From a virus: a stretch of DNA of 28,545 nt. The notes beneath the pieces are model-generated. The model was not told where the DNA came from and ran no database searches. It saw only the letters and a program-made list of their open reading frames with translations. The position numbers were made by a program, and so were the translations under genes. Shown here one piece after another: positions 1-7,782 of the stretch. The first letter of the stretch is position 1; each line of letters begins with the position of its first letter. Location: positions 1-28,545 of IMG/VR virus record IMGVR_UViG_3300021084_000016; one strand, written 5' to 3'.

Positions 1-28
1 TAAAATTAAGAGGAGAAGTAGTATATAA
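1..28 (+). CDS. Tape measure protein, 3' end (duplicate of 28419-28446)
   Basis: Bases 2-28 encode KIKRRSSI and a TAA stop, identical to the C-terminus of the tape measure gene that ends at 28446. It is not a separate gene. It is the part of that gene duplicated by the terminal overlap of the contig. Confidence 0.9.
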
Positions 29-127
29 TTAATATAAATATATTTATTAAAAAATAAAATTATGGATTTAGTAGAATTATTGATAGATGAGAATAACCTA
101 GAGCTTACAATAGATGCAGTAAGCCTA
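1..127. repeat. Terminal direct repeat, left copy
   Basis: These 127 bases are identical to 28419-28545, so the contig is circular or terminally redundant. The copy holds the last codons of the tape measure gene (stop TAA at 26-28), the 33-base spacer and the first 66 bases of the protease gene. A repeat of exactly 127 bp that begins and ends inside coding sequence is what a de Bruijn assembler with k=127 leaves on a closed circle. I therefore read it as an assembly overlap and not as a phage packaging repeat. Confidence 0.95.
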
Positions 128-649
128 GTAGAATTCCCAGCTATGGAAAGCGACTGGGTATTTATGAGTAAAGAAAATAAAGTATCTTTAGCTAAAATAG
201 ATGAGGATAAAAAGCTAATTATAGGAGCTGCTTTAATACCAGATAAGCATATATTAAGAGTAGATGAGAATGGAGAAAAATTTAATATATTCTTTAGTAA
301 AGAAACTATTAAAAGAGCCTCAGAATTATACTTACAAAGTAATAATCAGAAGTCTGCTACTTATGAGCATAGTATTAAATTATCTGGTATATCAGCAGTT
401 GAGAGCTGGATAGTAGCTGATAGTAAAATGGATAAGAGCAATTTATATGGTATAAATGTTCCTACTGGTAGCTGGATGTTATCTTTAAAGATAGATAATG
501 ATGATGTATGGCAAGAGATTAAAAGTAAGAATGTAAAAGGTTTTAGTATAGAGGGCTTATTTACTCACCAATTACAGAAGTTGAGTAAGCAAGTAGATAC
601 TGATACTGATATACTTAATGCAGTAGCTGAGATAATGAAAATACAATAA
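62..649 (+). CDS. Prohead protease, XkdF-like (S78_2-type serine peptidase)
   Basis: The 195-residue protein probably cleaves scaffold and capsid proteins during head maturation. Residues about 45-170 carry the pattern I know from the XkdF or Peptidase_S78_2 family: a strand with IIGAALIPDK, an EHS motif near residue 102 (candidate catalytic His and Ser region), AVESWIVAD, a GSWMLSLKI strand and a closing GFSIEG motif. Its position directly before an acidic scaffold-like gene and the major capsid gene supports the role. ATG follows an A/T-rich leader without a Shine-Dalgarno site, the normal start context in this genome. On the circle it lies 33 bases after the tape measure gene. The family call is from motif recognition, and the catalytic residues are inferred. 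Confidence 0.75.
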   Translation: MDLVELLIDENNLELTIDAVSLVEFPAMESDWVFMSKENKVSLAKIDEDKKLIIGAALIPDKHILRVDENGEKFNIFFSKETIKRASELYLQSNNQKSATYEHSIKLSGISAVESWIVADSKMDKSNLYGINVPTGSWMLSLKIDNDDVWQEIKSKNVKGFSIEGLFTHQLQKLSKQVDTDTDILNAVAEIMKIQ

Positions 650-685
650 ACAATAAACTAATATATTTACTAAAAAAGATTAAAA

Positions 686-1366
686 ATGGATTTAAAAAAC
701 AGAATTAGAGTAGCTTTAGGATTAGATGCTGAGACTAAGCTAGCAGTACAAGAGAAATTAGTAGATGGTACTATAGTAGTATCAGAGGCTGATGTATTAG
801 AAGTAGGAGCTGATTTAAGTATTTTAGGAGAGGATGGATTAACTACTCTTATTGCTCCAGGTAATTATGAGTTAGAGAATGGTACTAAAATTGTAGTAGA
901 AGTAGAAGGAGTAATAGCTGAGATTGAGGTAGCAGAAGAGCAAGAGGAGGAAGTAGTAGAAGAAACTCCAGAAGTAGTAGAAGAGGAAGAGGAAGAGTTA
1001 TCTGCTGAGGTAGTAGCTGAGCCTATGCCTAAAAAGATTAAAGAGACTAAAGAGTATGAATTCTCTAAAGAAGAAGTAATTGAGGAGATAACTAATGTAG
1101 TATCTGAGTTATTAGCTGAGGCTCAAAAAGATATTGAGAGTATTAGAGCTGAATTATCAGAAGTAAGAGGAGCTAATGAAACTTTAGAAAATGATAACAT
1201 TGATTTATCTACTAAATTAACAGAGTTATCTAGTGAGCCAGCTACTGAGGAGGTAGTTTTAAATAAGTTTGCTAATGTAGAAGTAAAGAAATTATCTAAA
1301 GTAGAGTTAAGTAAATTATCTACTAAAGATAGAGTTAAGTATAACTTATCTCAATTGAATAAATAA
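686..1366 (+). CDS. Acidic scaffold-like capsid assembly protein
   Basis: The 226-residue protein has three parts: a small beta-rich N-terminal domain (about 1-80, with a GNYELENG turn and a strand ending GVIAEIEV), a very acidic Glu/Val-rich linker (about 82-112) and a predicted coiled coil (about 125-190) before a Lys/Leu-rich tail. Lying between the prohead protease and the major capsid protein, with an acidic coiled-coil composition, it fits an internal scaffold that directs capsid assembly and is then cleaved. I see no enzymatic motif. It could instead be a minor capsid or head-fibre precursor; the scaffold role rests on position and composition. Confidence 0.55.
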   Translation: MDLKNRIRVALGLDAETKLAVQEKLVDGTIVVSEADVLEVGADLSILGEDGLTTLIAPGNYELENGTKIVVEVEGVIAEIEVAEEQEEEVVEETPEVVEEEEEELSAEVVAEPMPKKIKETKEYEFSKEEVIEEITNVVSELLAEAQKDIESIRAELSEVRGANETLENDNIDLSTKLTELSSEPATEEVVLNKFANVEVKKLSKVELSKLSTKDRVKYNLSQLNK

Positions 1367-1400
1367 TAAATTAATAATTAATAAATAAAAAAGAAAAATT

Positions 1401-2264
1401 ATGGGTAATCCTATTACAACAAGTAGTCTTTATGCTGGAGAAGCTGGAGGTTATATTGGAGCTGCTGTAAAAAGTGGTAAAACTATTGCAGATGGTAATG
1501 TTACTATCTTAGAAGGAGTTAAGTACAAAAGAAACTTAACTATCGTTACATCATCTGGCTTAATTGCTAATGCTGATTGTGATTTTGATGCTGGTACTAT
1601 GACATTTGCTGATAGAGCAGTAGAGCCAGTTAAGAAAAAATTAAATTTAGAGCTTTGTGCTACTGACTTAGAACAAGATTGGCAAGCTGCACAAATGACG
1701 CCAGGAGCTAATAACTCTGCTATGGCTGGAGATTTTTCTGCTTTTGTTATGGAGTACTTAGGTGCTGAAATTGGAGAGAATATTGAAAATGCTATCTGGG
1801 CTGACTTTAAAACTGGCTTACTAGCTGATGCTACTGTAGTAGATGTAACTGGTGCTACTTTAACTGCTGCTAATATTGTAGCTGAATTAGGTAAACTAAG
1901 AGATGATGTACCTTCTTCTGTATATGGTAAAGATGACTTAAAATACTACTTAGGTACTGATGCTGTAAGATTTTATATTGCTGCTATGAGTACTTTAGGA
2001 TATATGAATGCTTACCACGCTGGAGATGTACCTTTAACTTTTGAAGGTGTTGAGGTAGTACATTGTCCTGGATTAGCTGCTGATACTATGGTAGCTGCAA
2101 GAGTATCTAACTTATTTGTAGCGACTGATTTAGTATCTGATGCTACAACTTTCAAAACTATTGATATGAGAGATACTATAGGAGCTAACTCAATTAGAAT
2201 AGCTGCTAACTTCTCTATAGGAGTTAATCACGCTGTAGGTGCTGACTGTGTACTTTACTCTTAA
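1401..2264 (+). CDS. Major capsid protein (HK97-fold type expected)
   Basis: This 287-residue protein should form the icosahedral shell. It follows protease and scaffold genes, is Ala/Gly/Thr-rich, and its composition and length suit a compact HK97-like capsid protein. The order of a flexible N-terminus (about 1-40), a central acidic helix-rich segment (around AFVMEYLGAEIGENIENAIWAD, near 115-135) and an alternating strand and loop C-terminal half resembles Bacteroidota phage capsid proteins. Codons here favour GCT, ACT and GGT, as expected for a highly expressed gene. A hairpin follows at 2287-2310. The fold is inferred, since no short diagnostic motif exists. Confidence 0.75.
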   Translation: MGNPITTSSLYAGEAGGYIGAAVKSGKTIADGNVTILEGVKYKRNLTIVTSSGLIANADCDFDAGTMTFADRAVEPVKKKLNLELCATDLEQDWQAAQMTPGANNSAMAGDFSAFVMEYLGAEIGENIENAIWADFKTGLLADATVVDVTGATLTAANIVAELGKLRDDVPSSVYGKDDLKYYLGTDAVRFYIAAMSTLGYMNAYHAGDVPLTFEGVEVVHCPGLAADTMVAARVSNLFVATDLVSDATTFKTIDMRDTIGANSIRIAANFSIGVNHAVGADCVLYS

Positions 2265-2286
2265 TAAGTAACTAACTAGAATAAAT

Positions 2287-2310
2287 AAGGGAGGTGAAAT
2301 ATACTCCCTT
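2287..2310 (+). terminator. Hairpin after capsid gene; attenuator or weak terminator
   Basis: AAGGGAG at 2287-2293 pairs with CTCCCTT at 2304-2310 around a 10-base loop, giving a 7-bp stem with four or five G-C pairs in a very AT-rich context. Only three T residues follow, then an A-rich tract, so it is not a classic terminator on the + strand. It may partly attenuate read-through, stabilise the 3' end of capsid mRNA, or be processed. Confidence 0.45.
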
Positions 2311-2334
2311 TAATTAAAAAAAAATAATAATAAT

Positions 2335-2865
2335 ATGGCTTGTGATTTGACTGCTGGGAGATTATTGGACTGTAAAGATGCAGTAGGGGGGATACGCTCT
2401 GTACTATTCTTAGAGGTTGCTGATTATACTCCTACATATACTGGTAATATACTAAGTGCTGTAGCTTCTGCTACTGCTTATAGGTATGAATTACCTAAAG
2501 GTACTGGCTCACTTAGTGAGGCTATTACTGTATCTACTGAAAATGGTAGCCTCTTTTTTGAGGATACTTTAACTATAAAACTGCATAAATTATCCGCTGC
2601 TGATAGAGATGAGGTTAAATTATTAGCTCAAAATAGACTTGTTTGTTTTGTTTTAGATAATAATAACAACCAATGGGCTATTGGTGAGGTTAATGGAGCT
2701 GATTTAACTGCTGGTACTGCTGCTACTGGGCAAGCCTATGGAGATATGGCTGGATATGAGATGACTTTTACTTCTCAAGAGGCTGAGCCTATGCGTAACT
2801 GTGGTACTTATACTACTACTCCTTTTGATAATATAACTGGGCTTACTGTTTCTCCAGCTTATTAA
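2335..2865 (+). CDS. Virion protein, possibly the major tail tube protein
   Basis: The 176-residue protein begins MACDLTAGRLLDCKDAVGGI, a start I associate with a conserved virion protein of Bacteroidota phages. It alternates beta strands and polar turns, has few charged helices, and ends in a Thr-rich segment. It lies between the capsid gene and a strong terminator, so it should be made at high level with the capsid protein. A major tail tube subunit is the best guess because the genome otherwise has no clear candidate and the tail genes lie elsewhere. A decoration protein is the main alternative. Two early Cys residues (3 and 13) are unusual for a tube protein. Confidence 0.5.
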   Translation: MACDLTAGRLLDCKDAVGGIRSVLFLEVADYTPTYTGNILSAVASATAYRYELPKGTGSLSEAITVSTENGSLFFEDTLTIKLHKLSAADRDEVKLLAQNRLVCFVLDNNNNQWAIGEVNGADLTAGTAATGQAYGDMAGYEMTFTSQEAEPMRNCGTYTTTPFDNITGLTVSPAY

Positions 2866-2894
2866 TCAGATTTAAAGAGGTTTTTAATACTTTT

Positions 2895-2930
2895 AGAGGG
2901 TATATCTTAGGATATATCCTCTTTTTTTTT
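2895..2930 (+). terminator. Rho-independent terminator
   Basis: The left arm 2895-2906 (AGAGGGTATATC) pairs with 2911-2922 (GATATATCCTCT) around the tetraloop TTAG, giving a 12-bp stem with one G-U pair. Nine T residues follow at 2922-2930. It closes the transcription unit of protease, scaffold, capsid and tail-tube-like genes. Confidence 0.9.
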
Positions 2931-2972
2931 AAATATATTAGATGTTTTTATACTTATTAAAAAGGATTAATT

Positions 2973-3140
2973 ATGAAATATAAGTTAAAAGCAAAATATA
3001 AAGGCTGTAAGATTAAGCCAGGAGCAAAAGAGATAGTTTTAGAGTACTTATCAGAGGCTCAAATAGAGCTATTAATTAAGGCTGGATATACTGAGTACTT
3101 TACTGAGGTAAAAGCATCTAAAAAGAGTAAGGAAGATTAA
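2973..3140 (+). CDS. Small basic virion-region protein, 55 aa
   Basis: The 55-residue protein starts at an ATG after AAGGATTAATT and ends in a basic Lys/Ser-rich tail. Its centre follows a pattern seen in many small head-region proteins: a strand with IKPGAKE, a helix with LSEAQIELLIKAGY and a final YFTEV strand. It is the first gene after the terminator at 2895-2930, so it needs its own promoter or read-through. Its stop overlaps the next start by one base (TAATG), implying translational coupling. The function is unknown; a head-tail interface or minor capsid role is inferred from position. Confidence 0.6.
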   Translation: MKYKLKAKYKGCKIKPGAKEIVLEYLSEAQIELLIKAGYTEYFTEVKASKKSKED

Positions 3141-3556
3141 TGATACTGCTTAAACAAGATACTCATAATGTAGTTTACCTTAGTTTAGAGGAGAAGATGA
3201 CTAATACTAGTAATTACTTTTTATTAGCTCTAGTTAATGATATGACTAAAGAGGAATATACTGGAGTTTTACGAAATAGAGAGGCTACTACTGAAGGATT
3301 AAGCAGAGTAAGTATTAAGCTAATAACATCTGGTAATCCTATAGGCACTAATGGAGAATTTAAGCTAGTTAATAATGGATATTACTCTTATAAGGTTTAT
3401 GAGCAGAATAGCAGCTTTAATTTAGATACTACTAGCCCAGCAGTTATAAAGCTATTAGAGGAGGGTAAGGCTAATATTAAAGGTACTGCTGAGGTAGAAT
3501 ATACAGAGCATACAGATACAACAAATACAACAAATTATTTATATATAAAAAATTAA
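3140..3556 (+). CDS. Conserved virion-associated protein, 138 aa
   Basis: The protein is beta-rich, starting MILLKQDTHNVVYLSLEEK, with a central strand and turn region (YFLLALVNDM, YYSYKVYEQ) and a Thr-rich end. I recognise the pattern as a conserved hypothetical that sits near head-fibre genes in Bacteroidota phages, where related genes are sometimes named head fibre or appendage proteins. It is translationally coupled to the 55-aa gene before it and separated by four bases from the next. No catalytic motif is visible. It is probably an adhesin-like or chaperone component of a surface appendage. Confidence 0.55.
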   Translation: MILLKQDTHNVVYLSLEEKMTNTSNYFLLALVNDMTKEEYTGVLRNREATTEGLSRVSIKLITSGNPIGTNGEFKLVNNGYYSYKVYEQNSSFNLDTTSPAVIKLLEEGKANIKGTAEVEYTEHTDTTNTTNYLYIKN

Positions 3557-3560
3557 AAAA

Positions 3561-3845
3561 ATGAGTTTAATAGATAATAATAACACACTATTAAGAGAGC
3601 AGCTAGGTAAAGGAGCTATAGAAGTATTTACTACTGCTGCTCAATCTAGTAAGGATTTTTACGCTGTTTACTTCCCAGTACAGAGTGTAATAACTACTAT
3701 TACTTTAGCTAATGCTACTGGCTCTGGATTAAATGGATTAACTATAGCAGCTGGTAGTACTATTTTTGGTAGATGTACTGCTATTACTTTAGCATCTGGG
3801 GTAGGGATGGGCTATGTAGAGAATGATGGAGATAGTAGTAACTAA
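3561..3845 (+). CDS. Small virion appendage-like protein, 94 aa
   Basis: The 94-residue protein has a helical start (LREQLGKGAIEVFTTAAQ), then a run of short Thr, Ala and Gly-rich beta segments, and ends in an acidic tail. Its composition resembles phage decoration or fibre-tip modules. The stop shares its last base with the next start (TAATG at 3842-3847), so it is coupled to the lectin-like gene. The function is inferred from composition and neighbours only. Confidence 0.5.
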   Translation: MSLIDNNNTLLREQLGKGAIEVFTTAAQSSKDFYAVYFPVQSVITTITLANATGSGLNGLTIAAGSTIFGRCTAITLASGVGMGYVENDGDSSN

Positions 3846-4510
3846 TGAAATTAGGCTTATCTAATATAATAGCATCTAAAGTATCTGGTAGCTCCTGGCA
3901 GCCTACTGATGAGGGTACAGTAGTAGCCTGGTATAAAAAAGATACTGGTATTACTCATAGCTCTGGAGCTGTTTCTGAGTGGGCTGATAGTGCTAATAGC
4001 TATGATATGGTACAAGCTGATGCTACTGAGCAGCCTACTTATTCTAATAATACTATTACTTTTGATGGTAGTAATGATAGCTTACAGACTACTTCTCAGA
4101 TTAGCCTAACTGGAGCTTTTACTATAGGTATTAAGATTAATCCTACAGCTTTTGGAGATACATTTTTAGGAGATAATACTATTAATAATGAGCTCTTTAA
4201 ATATACAACAAGTAGCCAGATTAGAGTTAAAATAGGAGGTACTCAAGCTAATTTAAGTAAAGATACTGGTACTTTTGGAGATGATTATTTAGTTATAATT
4301 AGAGATAGCTCTAATAACTTCCATCTGTGGGTAAATGGAGTATATCAAGCTCCAGCGGGTGCTATAGCTGGTACTTGTCAGATAGATGCTATAGGTATTA
4401 GAAACGCTGATATAGATAGTTTTGATGGAGATATAACAGAGATACAGATATTTAGCTCTACTAGTACTGATTTAACTAATAATATTAATAGTAGGTTATC
4501 AACTTTATAA
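3845..4510 (+). CDS. Lectin-like (LamG / concanavalin A-like) appendage protein
   Basis: This 221-residue protein has the hallmarks of a concanavalin A-like lectin domain: an AWYKKDTGI start, a WADSANSYD motif, TITFDGSNDSLQT near residue 70, alternating strands, and a late VNGVYQAP and IDAIGIRN strand pair. Such domains bind surface sugars. A receptor-binding or head-surface adhesion role is likely, because the gene lies in the capsid region between small appendage genes and the portal. No signal peptide is present, as expected for a virion protein. The fold call is from strand pattern and motifs; ligand and virion position are unknown. Confidence 0.6.
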   Translation: MKLGLSNIIASKVSGSSWQPTDEGTVVAWYKKDTGITHSSGAVSEWADSANSYDMVQADATEQPTYSNNTITFDGSNDSLQTTSQISLTGAFTIGIKINPTAFGDTFLGDNTINNELFKYTTSSQIRVKIGGTQANLSKDTGTFGDDYLVIIRDSSNNFHLWVNGVYQAPAGAIAGTCQIDAIGIRNADIDSFDGDITEIQIFSSTSTDLTNNINSRLSTL

Positions 4511-4511
4511 A

Positions 4512-6392
4512 ATGGCTAAAAAGAAAATAAAAAAAGATAGTAAGCCTTATATATCTCCTTTAAGAGAGGTATATTTAGCTCAATCAGTAACTCCTTCAGC
4601 TTATGAGAGTGCTGGAGATAGCTGGATTAATTATGGTAACACTCCTCCTTTTAAAAATTTATATCCTCAATTTTTAATTGATATGTATAATAACTCAGCT
4701 ACTCATAGAGCTATAGTAGATGCTGCTAGTAGCTATATAGCTGGTAAAGGTATTTTAATAGATGATAAAGGAGATATAGAGCAGACTAGTAAGTTAAATT
4801 TACTACTTAAAAATATTAACTCTAAAGAAACTATAGAGGGCTTATTAAATAAGATAGGTAAAGATTTATATTTACAGGGAGGCTTTGCTATTAATATAAT
4901 TTATACTAAGGATAAATTAGGTATAGCTAGTATTACTCATATTCCTACTGAAAAATTAAGAATTGGTGTACCAAATTCTAACGGTATAGTGGATACATTT
5001 TGGATTAGCTCTGACTGGGGTAATTATCGTAAAAAAGAGCATACTCCTAAACCAGTAGCAGCCTTTAATCCTAATGATAGAACTGAGGCAAACCAGATAT
5101 TATATGTAGCAGATTATACTCCAGGACTAGATTTATATGGAGCTCCTAGCTATACAGCTAGTACTAACTGGATTTTAACTGATAGTTTAGTATCTGAATA
5201 TCACTATAATAATGTAAATGAGGGCTTTAGCCCGACTACTTGGATTAATTTTAATGATGGGCAGCCTACAGAAGAGGAGCAGCAAGTTATAGAGAGGGCT
5301 ATTAATAAGAAAATGACTGGAGTAGGAGGTAAAAAGATGGTATTAACTTTTACTGATGAGGGTACTAATACTCCAGATATACAAAATTTAGCTTTATCTG
5401 ATGCTCACAATATGTATCAGACTTTAAATGAGTTAGTAATACAAAATTTAATGATAGGTCATAGAGTGGTATCACCTTCATTAATGGGTGTAAAAACGGA
5501 AGGGCAGCTCGGTGGAAAAAATGAGCTACTAGAGGCTTATGAGTTATATAGTAGAAGTGTAGTACAGCCTTACCAGGATATTATAGTTAAGGCTTTATCT
5601 AAGGTATTCTCTGTAGCTGGTATATATGTAGATTTTACTATTAAAGATGTAGCTCCATTCTCTAATAAATTTGGAGTTGATGTACTTAAAGAGGTATTAA
5701 CTAAAGACGAGTTAAGAGCAGAGCTCGGCTTAGAGCCTTTAGAGGCTGCTGAGGAGGTTATAACAGAAGAGGCTAAGTTATCTAAGGAATTAGCAGAAGA
5801 TGAAATAGAGGCTATGCTAGAGGGCTTAGGAGAGCTAGAGGAGGACTTACTAGAAGATTATGAGCTAATAGCTACTGAGGAGGTAGAGGATGAGGATGAG
5901 GATGATTTAGATTATGAGAATAGATTAAATTTAGGTAAGATAGATTTAGCTAAATCAGTAAAAACTGGTAAAGGCTATCCTAATAGGAAGAGTAAGCAAG
6001 ATGGCACTAATAAAAAAGGAGAGCTATTTAGAGTAAGATATATTTATACTGGTAATAAATCTCCAGAGCGTAAATTCTGTAAGGCTATGTTAAGAGCTAA
6101 TAAAATATATCGTAAAGAGGATATAATGAAAATGAGTACTATGGCAGTTAATCCAGGATGGGGAGAGGGAGGTAAAAATACCTACTCAATCTGGAAATTT
6201 AAAGGAGGAGGAGCTTGTAAGCATAAATGGTTTAGGAAGATTTACCTACAAAAAGGTAATAAAGCTATTAATGATGATGAGGTATTAACTACTACAAAGG
6301 CTAGGAGTAAAGGATTTAAGCCAGTAGCTAATGAGCAACAAGTACCAGTAGCTCCTAATGATATGCCTAACAAAGGATTTATAAACAAATAA
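4512..6392 (+). CDS. Portal protein with C-terminal Cys/His-rich extension
   Basis: Residues about 1-415 look like a portal protein of the HK97 or PBSX type: a THRAIVDAASSYIAGKGI motif near 62-80, LYLQGGFAINIIY, HIPTEKLRI, the late SPSLMGVKTEGQLGG loop and the LTKDELRAELGLEPL segment typical of portal ends. An acidic Glu/Asp-rich linker (about 416-470) joins a second domain (about 480-590) with FRVRYIYTG, RKFCKAML, NPGWGEGG and GGACKHKWFRKIY. That domain has conserved-looking Cys and His and recalls MuF-type minor head domains, but I cannot assign it firmly. The portal forms the DNA channel at the capsid vertex. Unusually, the gene is downstream of the capsid gene and far from the terminase. 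Confidence 0.85.
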   Translation: MAKKKIKKDSKPYISPLREVYLAQSVTPSAYESAGDSWINYGNTPPFKNLYPQFLIDMYNNSATHRAIVDAASSYIAGKGILIDDKGDIEQTSKLNLLLKNINSKETIEGLLNKIGKDLYLQGGFAINIIYTKDKLGIASITHIPTEKLRIGVPNSNGIVDTFWISSDWGNYRKKEHTPKPVAAFNPNDRTEANQILYVADYTPGLDLYGAPSYTASTNWILTDSLVSEYHYNNVNEGFSPTTWINFNDGQPTEEEQQVIERAINKKMTGVGGKKMVLTFTDEGTNTPDIQNLALSDAHNMYQTLNELVIQNLMIGHRVVSPSLMGVKTEGQLGGKNELLEAYELYSRSVVQPYQDIIVKALSKVFSVAGIYVDFTIKDVAPFSNKFGVDVLKEVLTKDELRAELGLEPLEAAEEVITEEAKLSKELAEDEIEAMLEGLGELEEDLLEDYELIATEEVEDEDEDDLDYENRLNLGKIDLAKSVKTGKGYPNRKSKQDGTNKKGELFRVRYIYTGNKSPERKFCKAMLRANKIYRKEDIMKMSTMAVNPGWGEGGKNTYSIWKFKGGGACKHKWFRKIYLQKGNKAINDDEVLTTTKARSKGFKPVANEQQVPVAPNDMPNKGFINK

Positions 6393-6398
6393 AATAAA

Positions 6399-6899
6399 AT
6401 GGCAGAAGTATTATTTATATCAGAAGAAAAATTAAAGAGTTATGCTATTGCTGGTAATGTATCTAGCACGCATATTTTAGCACACTTAAAAGATGCTCAG
6501 AGAATTTTTATAGAGAGTGCTCTAGGTACTGATTTATATAAGAAGTTACAAGATGATATTTTAGCTGGTACTCTTACTGGTAATTATAAAATTTTAGTAG
6601 ATGATTATATACAAGATGTTTTAGTACACTATGCTACTCTCCAGGCTATACCTCACTTAGCTTATAAGATTGAGAATGGTAATATCTACTCTAAGACTTC
6701 TGAGAGTGGTAATGCTCTATCTGTAGAGGAGCTAGGAGATTTAAAGGCTAGTATTAAAAATACAGCAGAATGGTATAGAGCTAGGATGGTAGATTATTTA
6801 TGTTATAATAACGATTTATTCCCAGAGTATAGTACTAATGAGGGTAATGAGTTAAGACCTAGTAAGACTACTTATACTAATAATATGAATTTATTTTAG
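6399..6899 (+). CDS. Head-tail adaptor (connector) protein
   Basis: This 166-residue mainly helical protein directly follows the portal gene by six bases. The LKDAQRIFIESALGTDLYKKLQDDI segment (about 31-55), a second helix pair VDDYIQDVLVHYATLQAIPHLAY and a C-terminal helix with WYRARMVDYL match the general pattern of Bacteroidota phage head-completion adaptors that dock on the portal ring. The short Asn- and Thr-rich tail is disordered. Family assignment is from recall of the pattern; the position after the portal is strong support. Confidence 0.65.
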   Translation: MAEVLFISEEKLKSYAIAGNVSSTHILAHLKDAQRIFIESALGTDLYKKLQDDILAGTLTGNYKILVDDYIQDVLVHYATLQAIPHLAYKIENGNIYSKTSESGNALSVEELGDLKASIKNTAEWYRARMVDYLCYNNDLFPEYSTNEGNELRPSKTTYTNNMNLF

Positions 6900-7022
6900 A
6901 TGAGTAAAAGATATAAAAAAGTTAAAAATGAGGTGAAGTTAAAAGCCTTTTTAAAAACAATAAAAAGAGATGCCGTTAAAAAAGTCAGCAGAGGAATTAG
7001 TACAAGTAGCAACATTAAATAG
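6900..7022 (+). CDS. Possible basic peptide, 40 aa
   Basis: An ATG abuts the adaptor stop codon (TAGATG at 6897-6902) and opens a 40-codon frame encoding a Lys/Arg-rich peptide with many AAA and AAG codons. The frame overlaps the next candidate gene (6970-7149) by 53 bases. Its coupling to the adaptor gene favours translation. Its short length and simple composition leave real doubt. No function can be assigned. Confidence 0.4.
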   Translation: MSKRYKKVKNEVKLKAFLKTIKRDAVKKVSRGISTSSNIK

Positions 7023-7149
7023 CACTACTTTTGCTATTACTTTTACTAATATTGAGATAGGATTAAAGATACTTTTACTATTTGTATCTATTGCATATAC
7101 TGTAGATAAATGGCTAACTCATAGAAAAAGAAATAAGAAAAACAAGTAA
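6970..7149 (+). CDS. Small single-span membrane protein, holin candidate
   Basis: The 59-residue protein has a polar N-terminus (about 1-25), one hydrophobic segment (IEIGLKILLLFVSIAYTV, about 28-46) and a highly basic tail (HRKRNKKNK). That is a type of topology seen among small phage holins and spanin-like proteins. It lies 109 bases before the endolysin gene, which supports a lysis role. It starts inside the preceding 40-codon frame. Function is inferred from topology and position; two further membrane proteins nearby compete for the holin role. Confidence 0.6.
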   Translation: MPLKKSAEELVQVATLNSTTFAITFTNIEIGLKILLLFVSIAYTVDKWLTHRKRNKKNK

Positions 7150-7170
7150 AAAGCAAACTTTATTTTTTTA

Positions 7171-7188
7171 TATCTAGTAAATGAATAT
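7171..7188 (+). repeat. 18-base intergenic repeat, copy 1
   Basis: TATCTAGTAAATGAATAT recurs at 8922-8939 with one change (G to A). Both copies lie in non-coding gaps that flank the endolysin to phosphoesterase block. The sequence is AT-rich, so chance cannot be excluded, but the 17/18 match and the intergenic placement suggest a shared regulatory or recombination element. Confidence 0.4.
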
Positions 7189-7258
7189 CTTTTTATTTTG
7201 ATACTAATATACTATAAAGGGGTAAAAGTTGCTTAGAAGTGCTTAAAATAGCTTTAAA

Positions 7259-7618
7259 ATGGATTTAAAATACTTTAGTTTAGATGAATTTGATAGCCCA
7301 GATGAGGCTGGTAGTGGTGCTAAAATGAGTAGAGGATTTTTACTTATTTTGGATAAAATTAGAGCTGATTTTGGTAAGCCTTTAAGAGTTAATTCTGGCT
7401 ACAGAAGTAAGGCTCATAATTTAAAAGTAGGAGGTAGAGTAGGCTCATCTCACTTAAAAGGATTAGCAGCAGATTTACATTGTAATAACTCAGCTGATAG
7501 AACTTTGCTATTAAATGCTATTTATAAAAATGGAATAGTAAGAGTAGGTATAGGCAATACTTTTATACATATAGATATAGATAATATTAAGCCAGCAGCG
7601 TGCTGGTTATATAATTAA
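7259..7618 (+). CDS. Endolysin, peptidase M15-type (D-Ala carboxypeptidase-like)
   Basis: This 119-residue protein cuts peptidoglycan peptide cross-links at the end of infection. It has the compact M15_3 layout: NSGYRSKAHN at 45-54, SSHLKGLAADL at 63-73 giving the zinc ligands His65 and Asp72, and the last ligand His104 in FIHIDID. The length is normal for a phage stand-alone catalytic domain without a cell-wall-binding module. No signal peptide is present, so it needs a holin; three small membrane proteins are encoded on either side. The start follows AGCTTTAAAATGG and there is no credible upstream start. The 109-base gap before it contains GCTTAGAAGTGCTTAAAA, a short direct repeat that could be regulatory. 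Confidence 0.88.
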   Translation: MDLKYFSLDEFDSPDEAGSGAKMSRGFLLILDKIRADFGKPLRVNSGYRSKAHNLKVGGRVGSSHLKGLAADLHCNNSADRTLLLNAIYKNGIVRVGIGNTFIHIDIDNIKPAACWLYN

Positions 7619-7629
7619 ATAATTAGAAA

Positions 7630-7782
7630 ATGGATTTTATTTTAGGAAACTGGGCAGAGCTTTTATTAGCGTTATTAGCTTTAATTAAAGTAATAGTAAG
7701 ATTAACTCCTGGAGTTAAGGATGATGCGATTTTTAACTATGTAGATAAGTTAATAGATGCTATAGTACCAGAGAATGAATAA
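7630..7782 (+). CDS. Small membrane protein, holin candidate
   Basis: This 50-residue protein has a hydrophobic N-terminal helix (WAELLLALLALIKVIVRL, about 8-25) followed by an amphipathic C-terminal helix (DDAIFNYVDKLIDAIV). I recognise the arrangement as a frequent small phage protein of the lysis region. It begins 11 bases after the endolysin stop and overlaps the next gene by 8 bases, which argues for coordinated expression. Holin function is likely but not shown by the sequence. Confidence 0.65.
   Translation: MDFILGNWAELLLALLALIKVIVRLTPGVKDDAIFNYVDKLIDAIVPENE

Noticed and set aside
1-127. Phage packaging direct terminal repeat
   Set aside because: Exactly 127 bases starting and ending inside genes is better explained by an assembler k-mer overlap.
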